Positions 7,703-16,920 of a stretch of 36,503 nt of DNA are shown piece by piece. Below the pieces are notes generated by a model, which did not search any database, was not told the origin of the DNA, and was given only the letters and a program-made list of their open reading frames with translations. The stretch's first letter is position 1; the number at the start of each line of letters is the position of its first letter. Both the position numbers and the translations under genes were made by a program. This stretch comes from Syntrophomonas sp. UBA4922 (GTDB taxonomy: Bacteria > Bacillota > Syntrophomonadia > Syntrophomonadales > Syntrophomonadaceae), in assembly GCA_002398825.1 (NCBI GenBank), contig DHBS01000003.1, forward strand, positions 2,147 through 38,649. Reading direction: 5' to 3'.

Positions 7703-8914
7703 TTATTTTTCCAGCATATCAACCAGTTTCTTAGCCATCGCCAGAGCAAATGCTTCATCATTGATATTATTGTCCATCTCTATCAACTCAACTTTATCCT
7801 GATTTATGTTGTCTCTCAGGGCATCAAACAGAGCCCGGTCTTCTTCAGGGCCATAGAAAGGCTGACCTTCGGCATCAATCAGTGAAACCCCTTTCAGCGG
7901 TAAAAACAGCGCGGTTGCTCCGGTGGTCATGTTCAGCTTGTCAGCGATAATCAGGCCCAACTGCCGGTTTTCATCAACCGTGGTACGCATTAAAGTAACC
8001 GTGGCATTATGTTTATAGAGCTTCCTGTCCTTGAACTGTGCTGGAACCGTATCCATAGGACCAAAATTGACCATATCCAGTGCACCTGTTGAGACCACCT
8101 GAGGAATTCCCATCTGTGCTGCCGCTTCCAGTCTATGGGGACCTGCGCTAAAGACCCCGCCCACCAGTTCATCACACCATTCTGTAGTGGTGATATCCAA
8201 TACGCCTTTTATAAAGCCGGCAGTTATTAAGGCTTCCATCGATCCTCCGCCAGCTCCGGTAGCATGGAAAACCAGTACTTCGTAGCCTTTTGACTCCAAG
8301 TATTCACGAGCTGCAGTAACGCAGGGCGTTGTCACCCCAAACATGGTGGCTGCCAGGAGGGGCTTTTCATGCTCCAGGACCGGAGTAACCCCTTTTGCCA
8401 TGCCGGCAATGGCAAAGGCGGCGTTGGCCAGGATTTTTGAGGATATCGAATTTATCCCGGAGATGTCTACCACGGAGTACATCATAGTGATGTCTTTGTT
8501 TCCCACATAAGGCCTGGTATCTCCGGAGGCAACCGTTGAAACCATCAGTTTGGGGATTCCCACCGGCAATGCTTGCATGGCATGGGTGCCGATGGTGGTG
8601 CCGGCGGTTCCGCCCAGACTTATTATGCCCGCGATCATATCTTGTTTTTCCAGCTCGGAGACGACTTTCGCACTGCCTTTCATCATCACATCCACAGCCC
8701 GGCCTCTGTCATTGGCTGCGATAAGTTCGGCCAGTTCCGTACCGCCAGCTTCGGCAACTATGTTGTTGGATATATCCGGTTTAAAGTGGGGGATACCCAG
8801 CACTCCGGCGTTGACAACCAGCGCTTGTACACCTTGGGATTCAATGATGTCTTTGATAAACTTGAATTCCGCGCCCTTGGTATCAAGAGTCCCTAAAATT
8901 ACAACTTTTTTCAA
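7703..8914 (-). CDS. UPF0261 / Tm-1-like ATP-binding domain protein
   Basis: A member of the UPF0261 (PF06792) family of about 403 residues. It opens with KKVVILGTLDTKGAEF, the family signature, and carries SLGGTAGTT and KLMVSTVASGDTRPYVG, glycine-rich and Ser/Thr-rich loops that in the plant homologue bind ATP. HATGAGGGSMEALI follows near the middle. The start chosen is TTG at 8914, with AAAAGGGGG about 9 bases upstream and family-typical N-terminus; the longer frame from 8947 begins upstream of that site. The gene is translated just before its TIM-barrel partner, together an operon equivalent to a split Tm-1. Confidence 0.88.
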   Translation of the reverse strand: MKKVVILGTLDTKGAEFKFIKDIIESQGVQALVVNAGVLGIPHFKPDISNNIVAEAGGTELAELIAANDRGRAVDVMMKGSAKVVSELEKQDMIAGIISLGGTAGTTIGTHAMQALPVGIPKLMVSTVASGDTRPYVGNKDITMMYSVVDISGINSISSKILANAAFAIAGMAKGVTPVLEHEKPLLAATMFGVTTPCVTAAREYLESKGYEVLVFHATGAGGGSMEALITAGFIKGVLDITTTEWCDELVGGVFSAGPHRLEAAAQMGIPQVVSTGALDMVNFGPMDTVPAQFKDRKLYKHNATVTLMRTTVDENRQLGLIIADKLNMTTGATALFLPLKGVSLIDAEGQPFYGPEEDRALFDALRDNINQDKVELIEMDNNINDEAFALAMAKKLVDMLEK

Positions 8915-9392
8915 GACCACATGCCCCCTTTTTAATATCGGCCACATTCCACTCTGAAAACGACATCCTATAAACCCAGTCTATTTCATACACCATAATA
9001 TGTAAATTTATAATTAGAACACCCTGAAAATAGGGATCCAGGGGATGCAAATATTGTAACCAGATTAATTAAAAGTATTATTTGTTGAGCTTTTCTTTCC
9101 CATAAGTACCAGGTTTTTTCCACTACATATATATTCTCCATTAAGGCATTAATTAACAAATTAATCTATAGGCCAATCTGACAAACTATATAGTCCTTTA
9201 ACAGCATGGATAAGACAAGGTAAAAAAAACTGTATGGCACTATAGCCATGTCGTTACTGATATTTCCGATTATTAAAATAAAGCCTACAGTTGGCTTTTG
9301 TAGTATGATTGCTCATAAGGAAAGATAGCCCGAGCGGATTTTTCAACTGATGATTGGGTAATTAAAAGCTAAAGGAGAAGTTGTTTTTATAC
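8915..9392. other. AT-rich divergent intergenic region
   Basis: This region separates the minus-strand UPF0261 operon from the plus-strand MFS gene. It has no convincing ORF. At 9222-9249 the minus strand reads ATGGC, a 6-base loop, GCCAT, ACAG and then eight T, a weak intrinsic terminator that would stop transcripts heading toward the UPF0261 gene. It might be a leader attenuator, but no ligand-binding fold was recognised and the stem has only 5 pairs. Confidence 0.35.
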
Positions 9393-10619
9393 ATGCACAA
9401 TAATTGGAAAAAGAACATTGTTACATTTTTAGCCAGCCAGAATATATCATTGTTTGGATCGATGCTGGTTCAGTATGCTATAACCTGGTACATCACTTTG
9501 CAGACCCAATCCGGTGTGATGATGACTGTCGCTATTATTTGCGGATTTGTACCCACTTTTTTTATTTCCCCGTTTGCCGGGGTATGGGCCGATCGCTATA
9601 ATCGCAAGCTGCTCATTATAGCCTCAGATTCTTTAACAGCGATAACTACATTGATTTTAGCAATTCTGTTTATCATGGGCCACGGTTCGATATGGCTGCT
9701 TTTTGTAGCATCTGCTATACGCTCCATCGGTACCGGTATTCAGACCCCTGCGCTGGGAGCAATTCTTCCCGATTTAGTCCCTGAGGACATGCTTACCAGA
9801 GTGAACGGGGTAAACAGCAGCATTCAATCTCTGGTTTTCCTGGTTTCGCCTCTGCTCAGCGGAGCGCTTTTGACTCTGGCTACCATCGAAGCCATATTTT
9901 TTATCGACGTAGTAACAGCGGCAATAGCGGTCTTTATATTATCTTTGCTGAATGTCAAACTCCATGCCAAAGCGCTTCAGAAGTCTGACATCAGCTATTT
10001 TGGCGATATGCAACAAGGCCTCAGGTACATCAGCAATCACGGGTTTATAAGAACCCTTTTTATATTTTGCGGGATATTTTTTATATTGGCGGCCCCGTTA
10101 TCATTTTTGACCCCGCTGCAGGTAACACGCAGCTTCGGGGCCGAGGTCTGGCGTCTGACTGCCATTGAGGTGGCCTTTTCTGTCGGGATGATGGCAGGGG
10201 GCATAATCATCGCCGCCTGGGGCGGTTTCAAAAACCGACTTCACACTATGATAACCTCAGTTGTGGTCATCGCAGTAGGCACCTTTGCACTGGGAATTGT
10301 CCCTATATTTTGGATTTACCTTGCTATTATGGGGATGGTCGGCATGGTTCTGCCCATGTTCAACACCCCCTTCATCGTATTACTGCAAGAGAAGGTGGAA
10401 ACAGATTTTTTGGGGAGGGTATTCAGTGTTTTAAATATGATATCCAGCTCCATTATGCCTCTGGCTATGCTGGTGTATGGACCGGCAGCCGACATGATCA
10501 GAATCGAATGGCTCTTGCTGGGAACCGGCCTATTAATACTTGTGGAAGGTTTTTTCATGTTAGGCAATAAGGTGTTGATTGAAGCCGGAAAACCGGAAAA
10601 CAAATTGGAACCTATTTAG
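9393..10619 (+). CDS. MFS transporter (MFS_3 / macrolide-efflux-like)
   Basis: A polytopic membrane protein of about 408 residues with roughly 12 predicted helices. The loop between helices 2 and 3 reads GVWADRYNRK, the classic MFS motif A, and the opening QNISLFGSMLVQYAITWYIT is typical of the EntS/MefA-like exporters. It probably exports a drug or small metabolite by proton antiport; the substrate is unknown. ATG at 9393 lies 15 bases after AAAGGAG, longer than ideal, whereas an in-frame TTG at 9381 is only 3 bases after it, so the start is uncertain by 4 residues. It is a single gene; the 250 bases after it hold no recognisable gene before the T-box promoter. Confidence 0.88.
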   Translation: MHNNWKKNIVTFLASQNISLFGSMLVQYAITWYITLQTQSGVMMTVAIICGFVPTFFISPFAGVWADRYNRKLLIIASDSLTAITTLILAILFIMGHGSIWLLFVASAIRSIGTGIQTPALGAILPDLVPEDMLTRVNGVNSSIQSLVFLVSPLLSGALLTLATIEAIFFIDVVTAAIAVFILSLLNVKLHAKALQKSDISYFGDMQQGLRYISNHGFIRTLFIFCGIFFILAAPLSFLTPLQVTRSFGAEVWRLTAIEVAFSVGMMAGGIIIAAWGGFKNRLHTMITSVVVIAVGTFALGIVPIFWIYLAIMGMVGMVLPMFNTPFIVLLQEKVETDFLGRVFSVLNMISSSIMPLAMLVYGPAADMIRIEWLLLGTGLLILVEGFFMLGNKVLIEAGKPENKLEPI

Positions 10620-10871
10620 TTTTTAGAGGGCAAAACTCCTCAGCGGTTAAATTTGGGGGGGCGATGGGTTGCTGCCGAGATTGCCATCGCAAACAGGTTG
10701 TGGCGGCAAGATAGTTTTCACCCGAGTACACTGCGGTTTGGACCTTAAGGGTCAGGCGAAATTCTGCCTTAAACAGGGCAGCAGTATTATTCCCTGCCTG
10801 GCAGCGTGTATTTTTCCTGGTATGGGTTTCAAAACCGTCCCGCTTGCCAAACCCAAATATAATCCAAATCA

Positions 10872-10900
10872 TTGACGCAATAACAGATAGATGATAAAAT
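10872..10900 (+). promoter_or_regulatory. Promoter of the trp operon
   Basis: TTGACG (10872-10877), a 17-base spacer and TAAAAT (10895-10900) form a good sigma-A-type promoter placed just before the T-box leader, as expected. Confidence 0.8.
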
Positions 10901-10906
10901 CTGTTT

Positions 10907-11179
10907 ATTCACGACAAGCATAAACCGATGAGCAAGAGAAGTAGGTTTAAGAAAGCGTTACAGAGAGCCGCTGCCGGTGGAAATGCGGTATGCCGGAATA
11001 TACTGAATGGACTTGCGAGGGCGGCTCGAAACGATGGGAGTAGACGCCGACGGGAACCCTGTCCGTTATCAGTGGGGTGCATATGATGGTATGCAAAATG
11101 AGCGGGCGATTTATCGCCAATCAGGGTGGCACCGCAGAAGTTTGAGCTTTTGTCCCTTTTAGGGATAAGAGCTTTTTTT
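10907..11179 (+). promoter_or_regulatory. Tryptophan T-box riboswitch leader
   Basis: A complete T-box. Stem I starts with GATGAGCAAGAGAAGTAGG and has a distal AGAGAGCC region; its specifier loop reads GAATGGAC with a TGG (Trp) codon at 11008-11010. The antiterminator holds the canonical AGGGTGGCACCGC at 11123-11135, whose TGGC would pair with a GCCA tRNA end, agreeing with the G discriminator of bacterial tRNA-Trp. A strong terminator follows: a 13-pair stem from 11145 with a run of T ending at 11179. Uncharged tRNA-Trp binding would favour antitermination and switch on trpEGDCF-aroF. Confidence 0.95.
11145..11179 (+). terminator. T-box terminator of the trp leader
   Basis: AGCTTTTGTCCCT pairs with AGGGATAAGAGCT (two G-T pairs) around a tiny loop and is followed by seven T. 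It is mutually exclusive with the antiterminator containing the T-box sequence just upstream. Confidence 0.9.
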
Positions 11180-11239
11180 ATGCCTTGGCCCAGCCTGTTT
11201 TTGACCTGGATGTTCAAACCATGAAATGAGGTGAAGCTG

Positions 11240-12703
11240 ATGATCAGACCTGACTTGGAGAGTGTTCAGTCTCTGGCCGGTGAATACAGTATTATCCCGA
11301 TTTGCCGGGAAATCTACGCGGATGTTATTACTCCAATTGCATTGCTCAGAAAAGTCTCCGGCATAAGCAAGCGCTATTTCCTGTTGGAGAGTATAGAAGG
11401 AGGTGAAAAATGGGGACGTTATTCTTTTGTGGGCTTCGACCCGGTAATGAGGGTGTCCTGTAAAGAAAACGCGGTTATTATCGAGAACAATGGCGAGTTT
11501 AGAGAAATCAAGACCGATCATCCTTATGAGGTATTACGGGTGATTCAGCAGGGCTACCGATCTCCCCGGATTCCCGATATGCCGCCTTTTACCGGGGGAT
11601 TCGTGGGCTATTGGGCTTACGCCATGATCGCTTACGCGGAGCCCAGCTTGTCAATTAAGCGGGGCGACTGCAACGATTTTGATCTTATGCTCTTTGACAA
11701 GGTAGTGGCCTATGATCATCTCAAGCAGAAAATCTGTATTGTCGTCAATGTAAGGACCGATAATTTGCTGGAGAATTACGGCCGGGCTGTTGCAGAATTA
11801 GAGGCAATTGCCAGTCTGACCTGTGCCGAGCAAAAGCTTCCCCGGCAAAAGAGTGAGAGAAAAGTTAACTTTACCTGCAATGTCAGCAAAAGTGAGTACT
11901 GCGCTATGGTGGAGCGGGCCAAAACATACATTTATGAGGGGGATATCTTCCAGGCCGTTATTTCCCGGCGGTTTTCAGCTCCTTACCACAGCAGCCTGCT
12001 CAACGCCTACCGGGTTCTGCGCACCACCAATCCATCGCCATACATGGTCTACCTGTATGTGGACGGCGATGAAATAATGAGCACTTCCCCCGAAACCCTG
12101 GTGCGGCTGCAAAATGGGCGGCTTACTACTTTCCCGGTAGCAGGTTCCCGGCCCCGGGGAAGAACCGCAGCAGAGGACAAGCGCCTGGAAAACGAGCTGC
12201 TGGCTGATGAAAAAGAACTGGCGGAACATAATATGCTGGTTGACCTGGGCCGCAACGATCTGGGCAAAATATCACAGTTTTCCTCAGTCCAGCTTACAGA
12301 TTATTTGGCGGTGCACCGCTACTCAACCATCATGCATATCTGCTCACAGGTAGAGAGCAATATCCTGCCCGGGTATGACGGATTCAAGGCCATTGAAGCC
12401 GTATTGCCGGCCGGAACCCTGTCCGGGGCGCCCAAAATCAGAGCCTGCCAGATAATAGAAGAATTAGAAGCTGAACCGCGGGGCATATACGGGGGTGCGC
12501 TGGGATATATCGATTTCAGCGGAAATATGGATACCTGTATCGCCATCCGCATGGCCGTTAAGAAAGGCAACCTGGTCTATGTGCAGGCGGGCGGAGGGAT
12601 TGTGGCTGACAGCATACCTGAGAAGGAGTATGAAGAATCGGGCCATAAAGCCCTGGCGGTGATTAACGCCATACGCCAGGCAGCGGAGGTTGATGAGCTA
12701 TGA
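11240..12703 (+). CDS. trpE: Anthranilate synthase component I
   Basis: The chorismate-binding subunit of anthranilate synthase, about 487 residues, standard length. It converts chorismate and ammonia (from TrpG) to anthranilate. The N-terminal part carries LLES followed by GGEKWGRYSFVG, the Trp feedback-binding element. The C-terminal catalytic region shows PSPYMVYL, STSPE, PVAGSRPRG, DLGRNDLG, LPAGTLSGAPKIRA and RGIYGGALGY, with IAIRM and GGGIVADS, all diagnostic of TrpE rather than PabB or MenF. ATG at 11240 follows GAGGTGA; an in-frame GTG at 11231 overlaps that site. It is the first gene of the T-box operon and overlaps trpG by 4 bases. Confidence 0.96.
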   Translation: MIRPDLESVQSLAGEYSIIPICREIYADVITPIALLRKVSGISKRYFLLESIEGGEKWGRYSFVGFDPVMRVSCKENAVIIENNGEFREIKTDHPYEVLRVIQQGYRSPRIPDMPPFTGGFVGYWAYAMIAYAEPSLSIKRGDCNDFDLMLFDKVVAYDHLKQKICIVVNVRTDNLLENYGRAVAELEAIASLTCAEQKLPRQKSERKVNFTCNVSKSEYCAMVERAKTYIYEGDIFQAVISRRFSAPYHSSLLNAYRVLRTTNPSPYMVYLYVDGDEIMSTSPETLVRLQNGRLTTFPVAGSRPRGRTAAEDKRLENELLADEKELAEHNMLVDLGRNDLGKISQFSSVQLTDYLAVHRYSTIMHICSQVESNILPGYDGFKAIEAVLPAGTLSGAPKIRACQIIEELEAEPRGIYGGALGYIDFSGNMDTCIAIRMAVKKGNLVYVQAGGGIVADSIPEKEYEESGHKALAVINAIRQAAEVDEL

Positions 12704-13266
12704 TTTTGCTGATAGACAACTACGACAGCTTCTCCTATAACCTGGTGCAGCTGGCCGGCGGCATCAATCCGGATATCAGGGTAATCCGCAATGACGAATT
12801 GACCGTATCTGAGGTCGATAACCTGAACCCTTCTCATCTCATACTTTCTCCCGGCCCTGGCTACCCCGTGGATGCCGGCATCTGCGAAGACGTGATCCGC
12901 TGTCTGGCGGCAAGAATCCCTATTCTGGGGGTTTGCCTGGGACATCAAGCTATTTGCGAAGTCTACGGAGCCAAAATTACTCATGCCAAACGCTTGATGC
13001 ACGGCAAGAAGAGCACCATCATTCTGGACAACAGCTGTTTGCTCTTCCAAGGCCTTCCCCGGCAAATTGAGGCGGGGCGCTATCATTCGCTGGCAGCACA
13101 GGAAAAGACGGTTGACAGCCCTTTGCAGGTGATCGCGACAGATGAGGCCGGTGAGGTTATGGCCGTAAAGCACCGGGAATATCCGCTTTACGGAGTTCAG
13201 TTTCACCCAGAATCCATCCTGACTCCACTGGGGCATGTAATCTTAGACAACTTTTTAAGAATATAG
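12700..13266 (+). CDS. trpG: Anthranilate synthase component II (glutamine amidotransferase)
   Basis: A class I glutamine amidotransferase of 188 residues that supplies ammonia to TrpE. The start MILLIDNYDSFSYNL is typical. The nucleophile Cys lies in LGVCLGHQAI and the catalytic His-Glu in VQFHPESI; SPGPGYP forms the oxyanion strand. Translation is coupled to trpE through an ATGA overlap. No pabB is nearby, but such proteins sometimes also serve 4-amino-4-deoxychorismate synthase, which cannot be excluded here. Confidence 0.95.
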   Translation: MILLIDNYDSFSYNLVQLAGGINPDIRVIRNDELTVSEVDNLNPSHLILSPGPGYPVDAGICEDVIRCLAARIPILGVCLGHQAICEVYGAKITHAKRLMHGKKSTIILDNSCLLFQGLPRQIEAGRYHSLAAQEKTVDSPLQVIATDEAGEVMAVKHREYPLYGVQFHPESILTPLGHVILDNFLRI

Positions 13267-13278
13267 GAGGAGAATAAC

Positions 13279-14298
13279 ATGATGAAAAACGCCATCCAAA
13301 CAGTGATAAACGGCGGGGATCTTGATTTTGCCACAGCCAAATCAGTCATGCACGCCATCATGGACGGCACTGCCAGCCAGGCCCAAATTGGCGCTATTCT
13401 GACCGGCTTGAGGATGAAGGGCGAAACTGTCGAGGAAATCACCGCCTGTGCTACCGTGATGCGTGAGAAAGGACTGAGAATAAACCCGGTGCGCAATTGC
13501 ATCGATATAGTCGGGACCGGCGGGGACGGCACCAATACTTTTAACATATCCACCACTTCCGCCTTTGTGGCTGCGGCGGGGGGTGTACCGGTGGCAAAGC
13601 ACGGCAACCGCGGGGTATCCAGCCAGAGCGGTGCGGCCGATGTTCTGGAGTGCCTGGGGATAAACCTCAACCTGACGCCCGAACAGAGTGAGGAAGTACT
13701 AAAAAGCTGCAACATCTGCTTCATGTTTGCCCAGCTCTATCATACCTCGATGAAATATGCCGCACCGGTCCGTAAAGAAATGGGGGTTCGCACCATTTTC
13801 AACGTATTGGGCCCCCTGGCCAACCCGGCCGGAGCCACCATGCAGCTGATGGGGGTGTACGACCGCAAGCTGGTTGAACCCCTGGCTCAAGTCCTTTCCA
13901 ATCTTGGTGTAATCAGGGGGCTGGTAGTGAGCGGACAAGAAGGGATGGATGAAGCCACCCTGACCGGCGAGACCCATGTATGTGAAATAAGGTATGGAAC
14001 GTTGACTCAATATGAGATTACCCCGGAACAATTCGGATTAAAGCGCTGCGCACTGAATGATTTGGCGGGTGGCAGCCCGGCAGAAAATGCGCGGATTACC
14101 ACCGATATCCTAACCGGCAGGGAAGGAGGACCCAGGCGCGATGTGGTGGTCTTGAACTCGGCCATGGCTTTGTACCTGGGCATCGACAACTGCAGCGTAG
14201 CGGACTGCATTAATATGGCCGAAAACATTATCGACAGCGGAAAAGCCGCGGAGAAACTGGACGAATTTCGACGCCTGACCAGGCAGGTGGCGCCATGA
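13279..14298 (+). CDS. trpD: Anthranilate phosphoribosyltransferase
   Basis: TrpD, 339 residues, of normal length. It joins anthranilate with PRPP to give phosphoribosylanthranilate. Visible motifs are GTGGDGTNTFNIST, binding the PRPP pyrophosphate, then KHGNRGVSSQSGAADVLE, and FNVLGPLANPA with the later GMDEATLTG. The gene follows a strong AGGAGGAG site; ATG at 13279 or 13282 are both possible. It overlaps trpC by 4 bases. Confidence 0.96.
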   Translation: MMKNAIQTVINGGDLDFATAKSVMHAIMDGTASQAQIGAILTGLRMKGETVEEITACATVMREKGLRINPVRNCIDIVGTGGDGTNTFNISTTSAFVAAAGGVPVAKHGNRGVSSQSGAADVLECLGINLNLTPEQSEEVLKSCNICFMFAQLYHTSMKYAAPVRKEMGVRTIFNVLGPLANPAGATMQLMGVYDRKLVEPLAQVLSNLGVIRGLVVSGQEGMDEATLTGETHVCEIRYGTLTQYEITPEQFGLKRCALNDLAGGSPAENARITTDILTGREGGPRRDVVVLNSAMALYLGIDNCSVADCINMAENIIDSGKAAEKLDEFRRLTRQVAP

Positions 14299-15080
14299 TT
14301 TTGGATGCCATCGCGGCTGCGGCCAGAGAGAGAATCGAGGGCAAGAAAGCGGCGCTGCCCCTGGAAAAGGTTAAACAGGAAGTTATGAAAATCAATAGGC
14401 CAACCGGTTTTCCTTTTGAAAAAGCCCTGCAGCAGCGGGATATCGGTTTTATCTGTGAAGTCAAAAAGGCTTCGCCGTCCCGGGGGGTGATTGCGGCTGA
14501 TTTTCCATATTTACAGATTGCCAGAGACTATGAGGCGGCTGGGGCAGACGCCATTTCCGTTCTTACGGAACCGCAGTTCTTTTTGGGCCGGGACGACTAT
14601 TTAGCGCAGATAAAGGATGCGGTTTCCATCCCGCTGCTTCGCAAAGATTTCGTCATTGACGCTTATCAAGTCTTTGAAGCCAAAGTTCTGGGCGCCGCAG
14701 CGGTTCTTCTTATCATGAGCCTTATGGATGTGAAGACCGCACGAGAATACCTGTCTATCTGTGATGAACTCGGCCTGTCCGCCCTGGTAGAAGTCCATGA
14801 TGAATGGGAAGTTGAGGCTGCTTTAGCCGCCGGATCCCGGGTTATCGGGGTAAACAACCGCAATCTTCAGGATTTTAGCGTAGATATCAACAACAGTGTC
14901 AGGCTGCGCAGCCTGGTGCCCAAAGAGATCCTCTTCGTGGCGGAAAGTGGAATAAAAACTGCTGCTGATGTGGCAATGATGCGGGAGGTCAAAGTCAACG
15001 CCGTCCTGATTGGGGAAACGCTCATGCGCAGTCCCGATAAGCAAGCCGTTTTAACAGAATTGCGGGGTCAGGGCCGATGA
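14295..15080 (+). CDS. trpC: Indole-3-glycerol phosphate synthase
   Basis: A 261-residue TIM-barrel enzyme that cyclises carboxyphenylamino-deoxyribulose phosphate to indole-3-glycerol phosphate. Signature segments are CEVKKASPSRG, SVLTEPQFFLG, LLRKDFVID, LLIMSLM, ALVEVHDE, VNNRNLQDF and VAESGIKT. Its start overlaps the trpD stop and its stop overlaps the trpF start, so the three are translationally coupled. Confidence 0.96.
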   Translation: MILDAIAAAARERIEGKKAALPLEKVKQEVMKINRPTGFPFEKALQQRDIGFICEVKKASPSRGVIAADFPYLQIARDYEAAGADAISVLTEPQFFLGRDDYLAQIKDAVSIPLLRKDFVIDAYQVFEAKVLGAAAVLLIMSLMDVKTAREYLSICDELGLSALVEVHDEWEVEAALAAGSRVIGVNNRNLQDFSVDINNSVRLRSLVPKEILFVAESGIKTAADVAMMREVKVNAVLIGETLMRSPDKQAVLTELRGQGR

Positions 15081-15691
15081 CCAGAATAAAAATATGCGGT
15101 TTGACCCGGCGGGAAGACATAGAGTCTGTAAACCGCTGGCTGCCGGACTACATCGGGTTCGTGTTCTGCCCTAGCAGGAGGCAGGTGACAGCGGAACAGG
15201 CCGGCCGGCTGAAAGCCGCTCTTGATAGCCGCATTAAGGCAGTGGGAGTTTTTGTCAATGCCCCGGTGGGCTCAATAGTAAATCTCTGCACAAGTCGAGT
15301 CATAGACCTGGTTCAGCTGCATGGGGATGAAAATGAAGGCTATGTGGAGGAGCTCAAGCATAAGATAGACTGCCCGCTGATCAAGGCGGTACGGGTACAG
15401 AGCCCGGCGCAGGTGCTGCAGGCCGAGCAACTGCCCTGTGATCTGCTCTTGCTGGATGCTTACCAAAAAGACCAATACGGAGGCAGCGGGAAATCATTCG
15501 ATTACGCCATGATTCCTGCTCTAAAAAAGCCGTTCATTCTGGCCGGTGGATTGGAAGGGAGCAGCATTATACAGGCCATCGGCAGGTGCCGTCCTTATGG
15601 TGTTGATGTCAGCAGCGGGGTGGAGACCGACGGCGTGAAAGACGACGTGAAAATCAAAGCTATCATCCGCAATGTCAGAAATTTTAGATAA
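15077..15691 (+). CDS. trpF: Phosphoribosylanthranilate isomerase
   Basis: TrpF, 204 residues, a TIM barrel that performs the Amadori rearrangement of phosphoribosylanthranilate. It begins TRIKICGLTRREDI, with the catalytic Cys in KICG. Further motifs are VQLHGDE, LLLDAYQ followed by GGSGKSFD, LAGGLEGSSI and YGVDVSSGVE, with the catalytic Asp in LLLDA. It is separated from aroF by 18 bases that contain an AGGAGG site. In most related operons trpB and trpA come next; here they do not. Confidence 0.95.
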   Translation: MTRIKICGLTRREDIESVNRWLPDYIGFVFCPSRRQVTAEQAGRLKAALDSRIKAVGVFVNAPVGSIVNLCTSRVIDLVQLHGDENEGYVEELKHKIDCPLIKAVRVQSPAQVLQAEQLPCDLLLLDAYQKDQYGGSGKSFDYAMIPALKKPFILAGGLEGSSIIQAIGRCRPYGVDVSSGVETDGVKDDVKIKAIIRNVRNFR

Positions 15692-15709
15692 CAATCAGGA
15701 GGCAGGTAA

Positions 15710-16756
15710 ATGATATTTGTATTAAAACCTGAGGTGCCTCAAGAAATCATTGAGCGTTTTCAACGGCACATCGAGTCAGGCGGTTTCCAAACATTCTTAA
15801 GTACTGGCACCGAGCATACGGTGGTCTGTTTGATCGGCAACACGGCGGCCATAGACATGGATGCGGTGGTTCAAAACCATGACTTTATAGATTATGGCAA
15901 ACGCGTGACTGAGCCGTATAAAGCTGTAAACAGGAGCGTACATCCGGAAGACACCATGATAAATATCGGCGGCGCAATCATTGGCGAGGGCATGTTTCAA
16001 ATTATAGCGGGACCATGCTCGGTAGAGAGTGAAGCCCAGATTATCGAAGTGGCCAGATCGGTCAAGGCCAGCGGCGCAGCCATGTTGAGGGGCGGCGCCT
16101 TTAAACCTCGCACCTCACCGTATTCCTTCACGGGGCTGCATGAGGAAGGGCTGCGCCTCCTGCTCAAGGCCAAAAAAGAGACCGGGCTGCCGGTTGTGAC
16201 TGAAATAATGAATCAGACCCAGCTGCCTTTATTCGAAGAAATCGATGTTATCCAGGTTGGGGCCCGGAATATGCAGAATTTCGATTTGCTGAGAGCGGTA
16301 GGACGGTTTAATAAGCCGGTGCTGCTGAAGAGAGGGCTGGCCAATACCCTGGAAGAGCTTTTGATGAGCGCAGAATATATACTATCAGCGGGAAACAGTC
16401 AGGTTATCCTTTGTGAGCGAGGAATTCGCACCTTCGAGACCGCCACCCGAAACACATTGGATTTGTCGGCTATTCCACTGCTGAAAAAGAAATCCCATCT
16501 TCCGGTTATTGTGGACCCCAGCCATGCGGCAGGTATAAGGGGTCTGGTAGCCCCTCTGGCTAGGGCTGCGGTCGCGGCAGGGGCTGACGGCTTGATGATT
16601 GAGACCCACAACGATCCGGCCCGGGCCCTGTGCGATGGCGCCCAATCTCTCGATCTGCTTCAATTTGGCGAATTAATGAAGGACTTAAAACGCCGCATCG
16701 CTTTTGAGGGAAAAACCGGCGGTGCTTCGTTGATGAAAACAGGCCGTACTATATAG
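15710..16756 (+). CDS. aroF: 3-Deoxy-7-phosphoheptulonate (DAHP) synthase, type I-beta
   Basis: The first enzyme of the shikimate pathway, joining PEP and erythrose 4-phosphate. At 348 residues it has a ferredoxin-like N-terminal domain (about residues 1-70) before the barrel, as in the Thermotoga-type feedback-regulated form. Motifs are IIAGPCSVESE (metal Cys), LRGGAFKPRTSPYSF, IQVGARNMQNFDLL, LLKRG, CERGIRTFE and VDPSHAAG (metal His). Being last in the T-box operon, it raises chorismate supply when Trp-tRNA is uncharged. No clear terminator follows before the membrane-protein gene. Confidence 0.94.
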   Translation: MIFVLKPEVPQEIIERFQRHIESGGFQTFLSTGTEHTVVCLIGNTAAIDMDAVVQNHDFIDYGKRVTEPYKAVNRSVHPEDTMINIGGAIIGEGMFQIIAGPCSVESEAQIIEVARSVKASGAAMLRGGAFKPRTSPYSFTGLHEEGLRLLLKAKKETGLPVVTEIMNQTQLPLFEEIDVIQVGARNMQNFDLLRAVGRFNKPVLLKRGLANTLEELLMSAEYILSAGNSQVILCERGIRTFETATRNTLDLSAIPLLKKKSHLPVIVDPSHAAGIRGLVAPLARAAVAAGADGLMIETHNDPARALCDGAQSLDLLQFGELMKDLKRRIAFEGKTGGASLMKTGRTI

Positions 16757-16920
16757 TCTTGGATCATGCTGAAACTTGTGGCTGTATCCTGAAGAAAATG
16801 TAAGTTTTGTGATTGCCGGACTTTTCATCCTTGACCCCAATTGGATTGTGCATATCTGAGCAGGAAATGTTACAAAATAGGAATATTGGAACTCTGTACT
16901 ATTTGGCAAGAGGACCTTAT

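Noticed and set aside
10620..10871. Frames of 68-86 codons on both strands between the MFS gene and the trp promoter
   Set aside because: Neither has a plausible ribosome binding site or family match; the two strands are open by chance in GC-richer DNA.
11975..12229. Long minus-strand frames across trpE and other trp genes
   Set aside because: They lie fully inside well-supported coding genes, have no ribosome binding sites, and show low-complexity or shadow-like composition.
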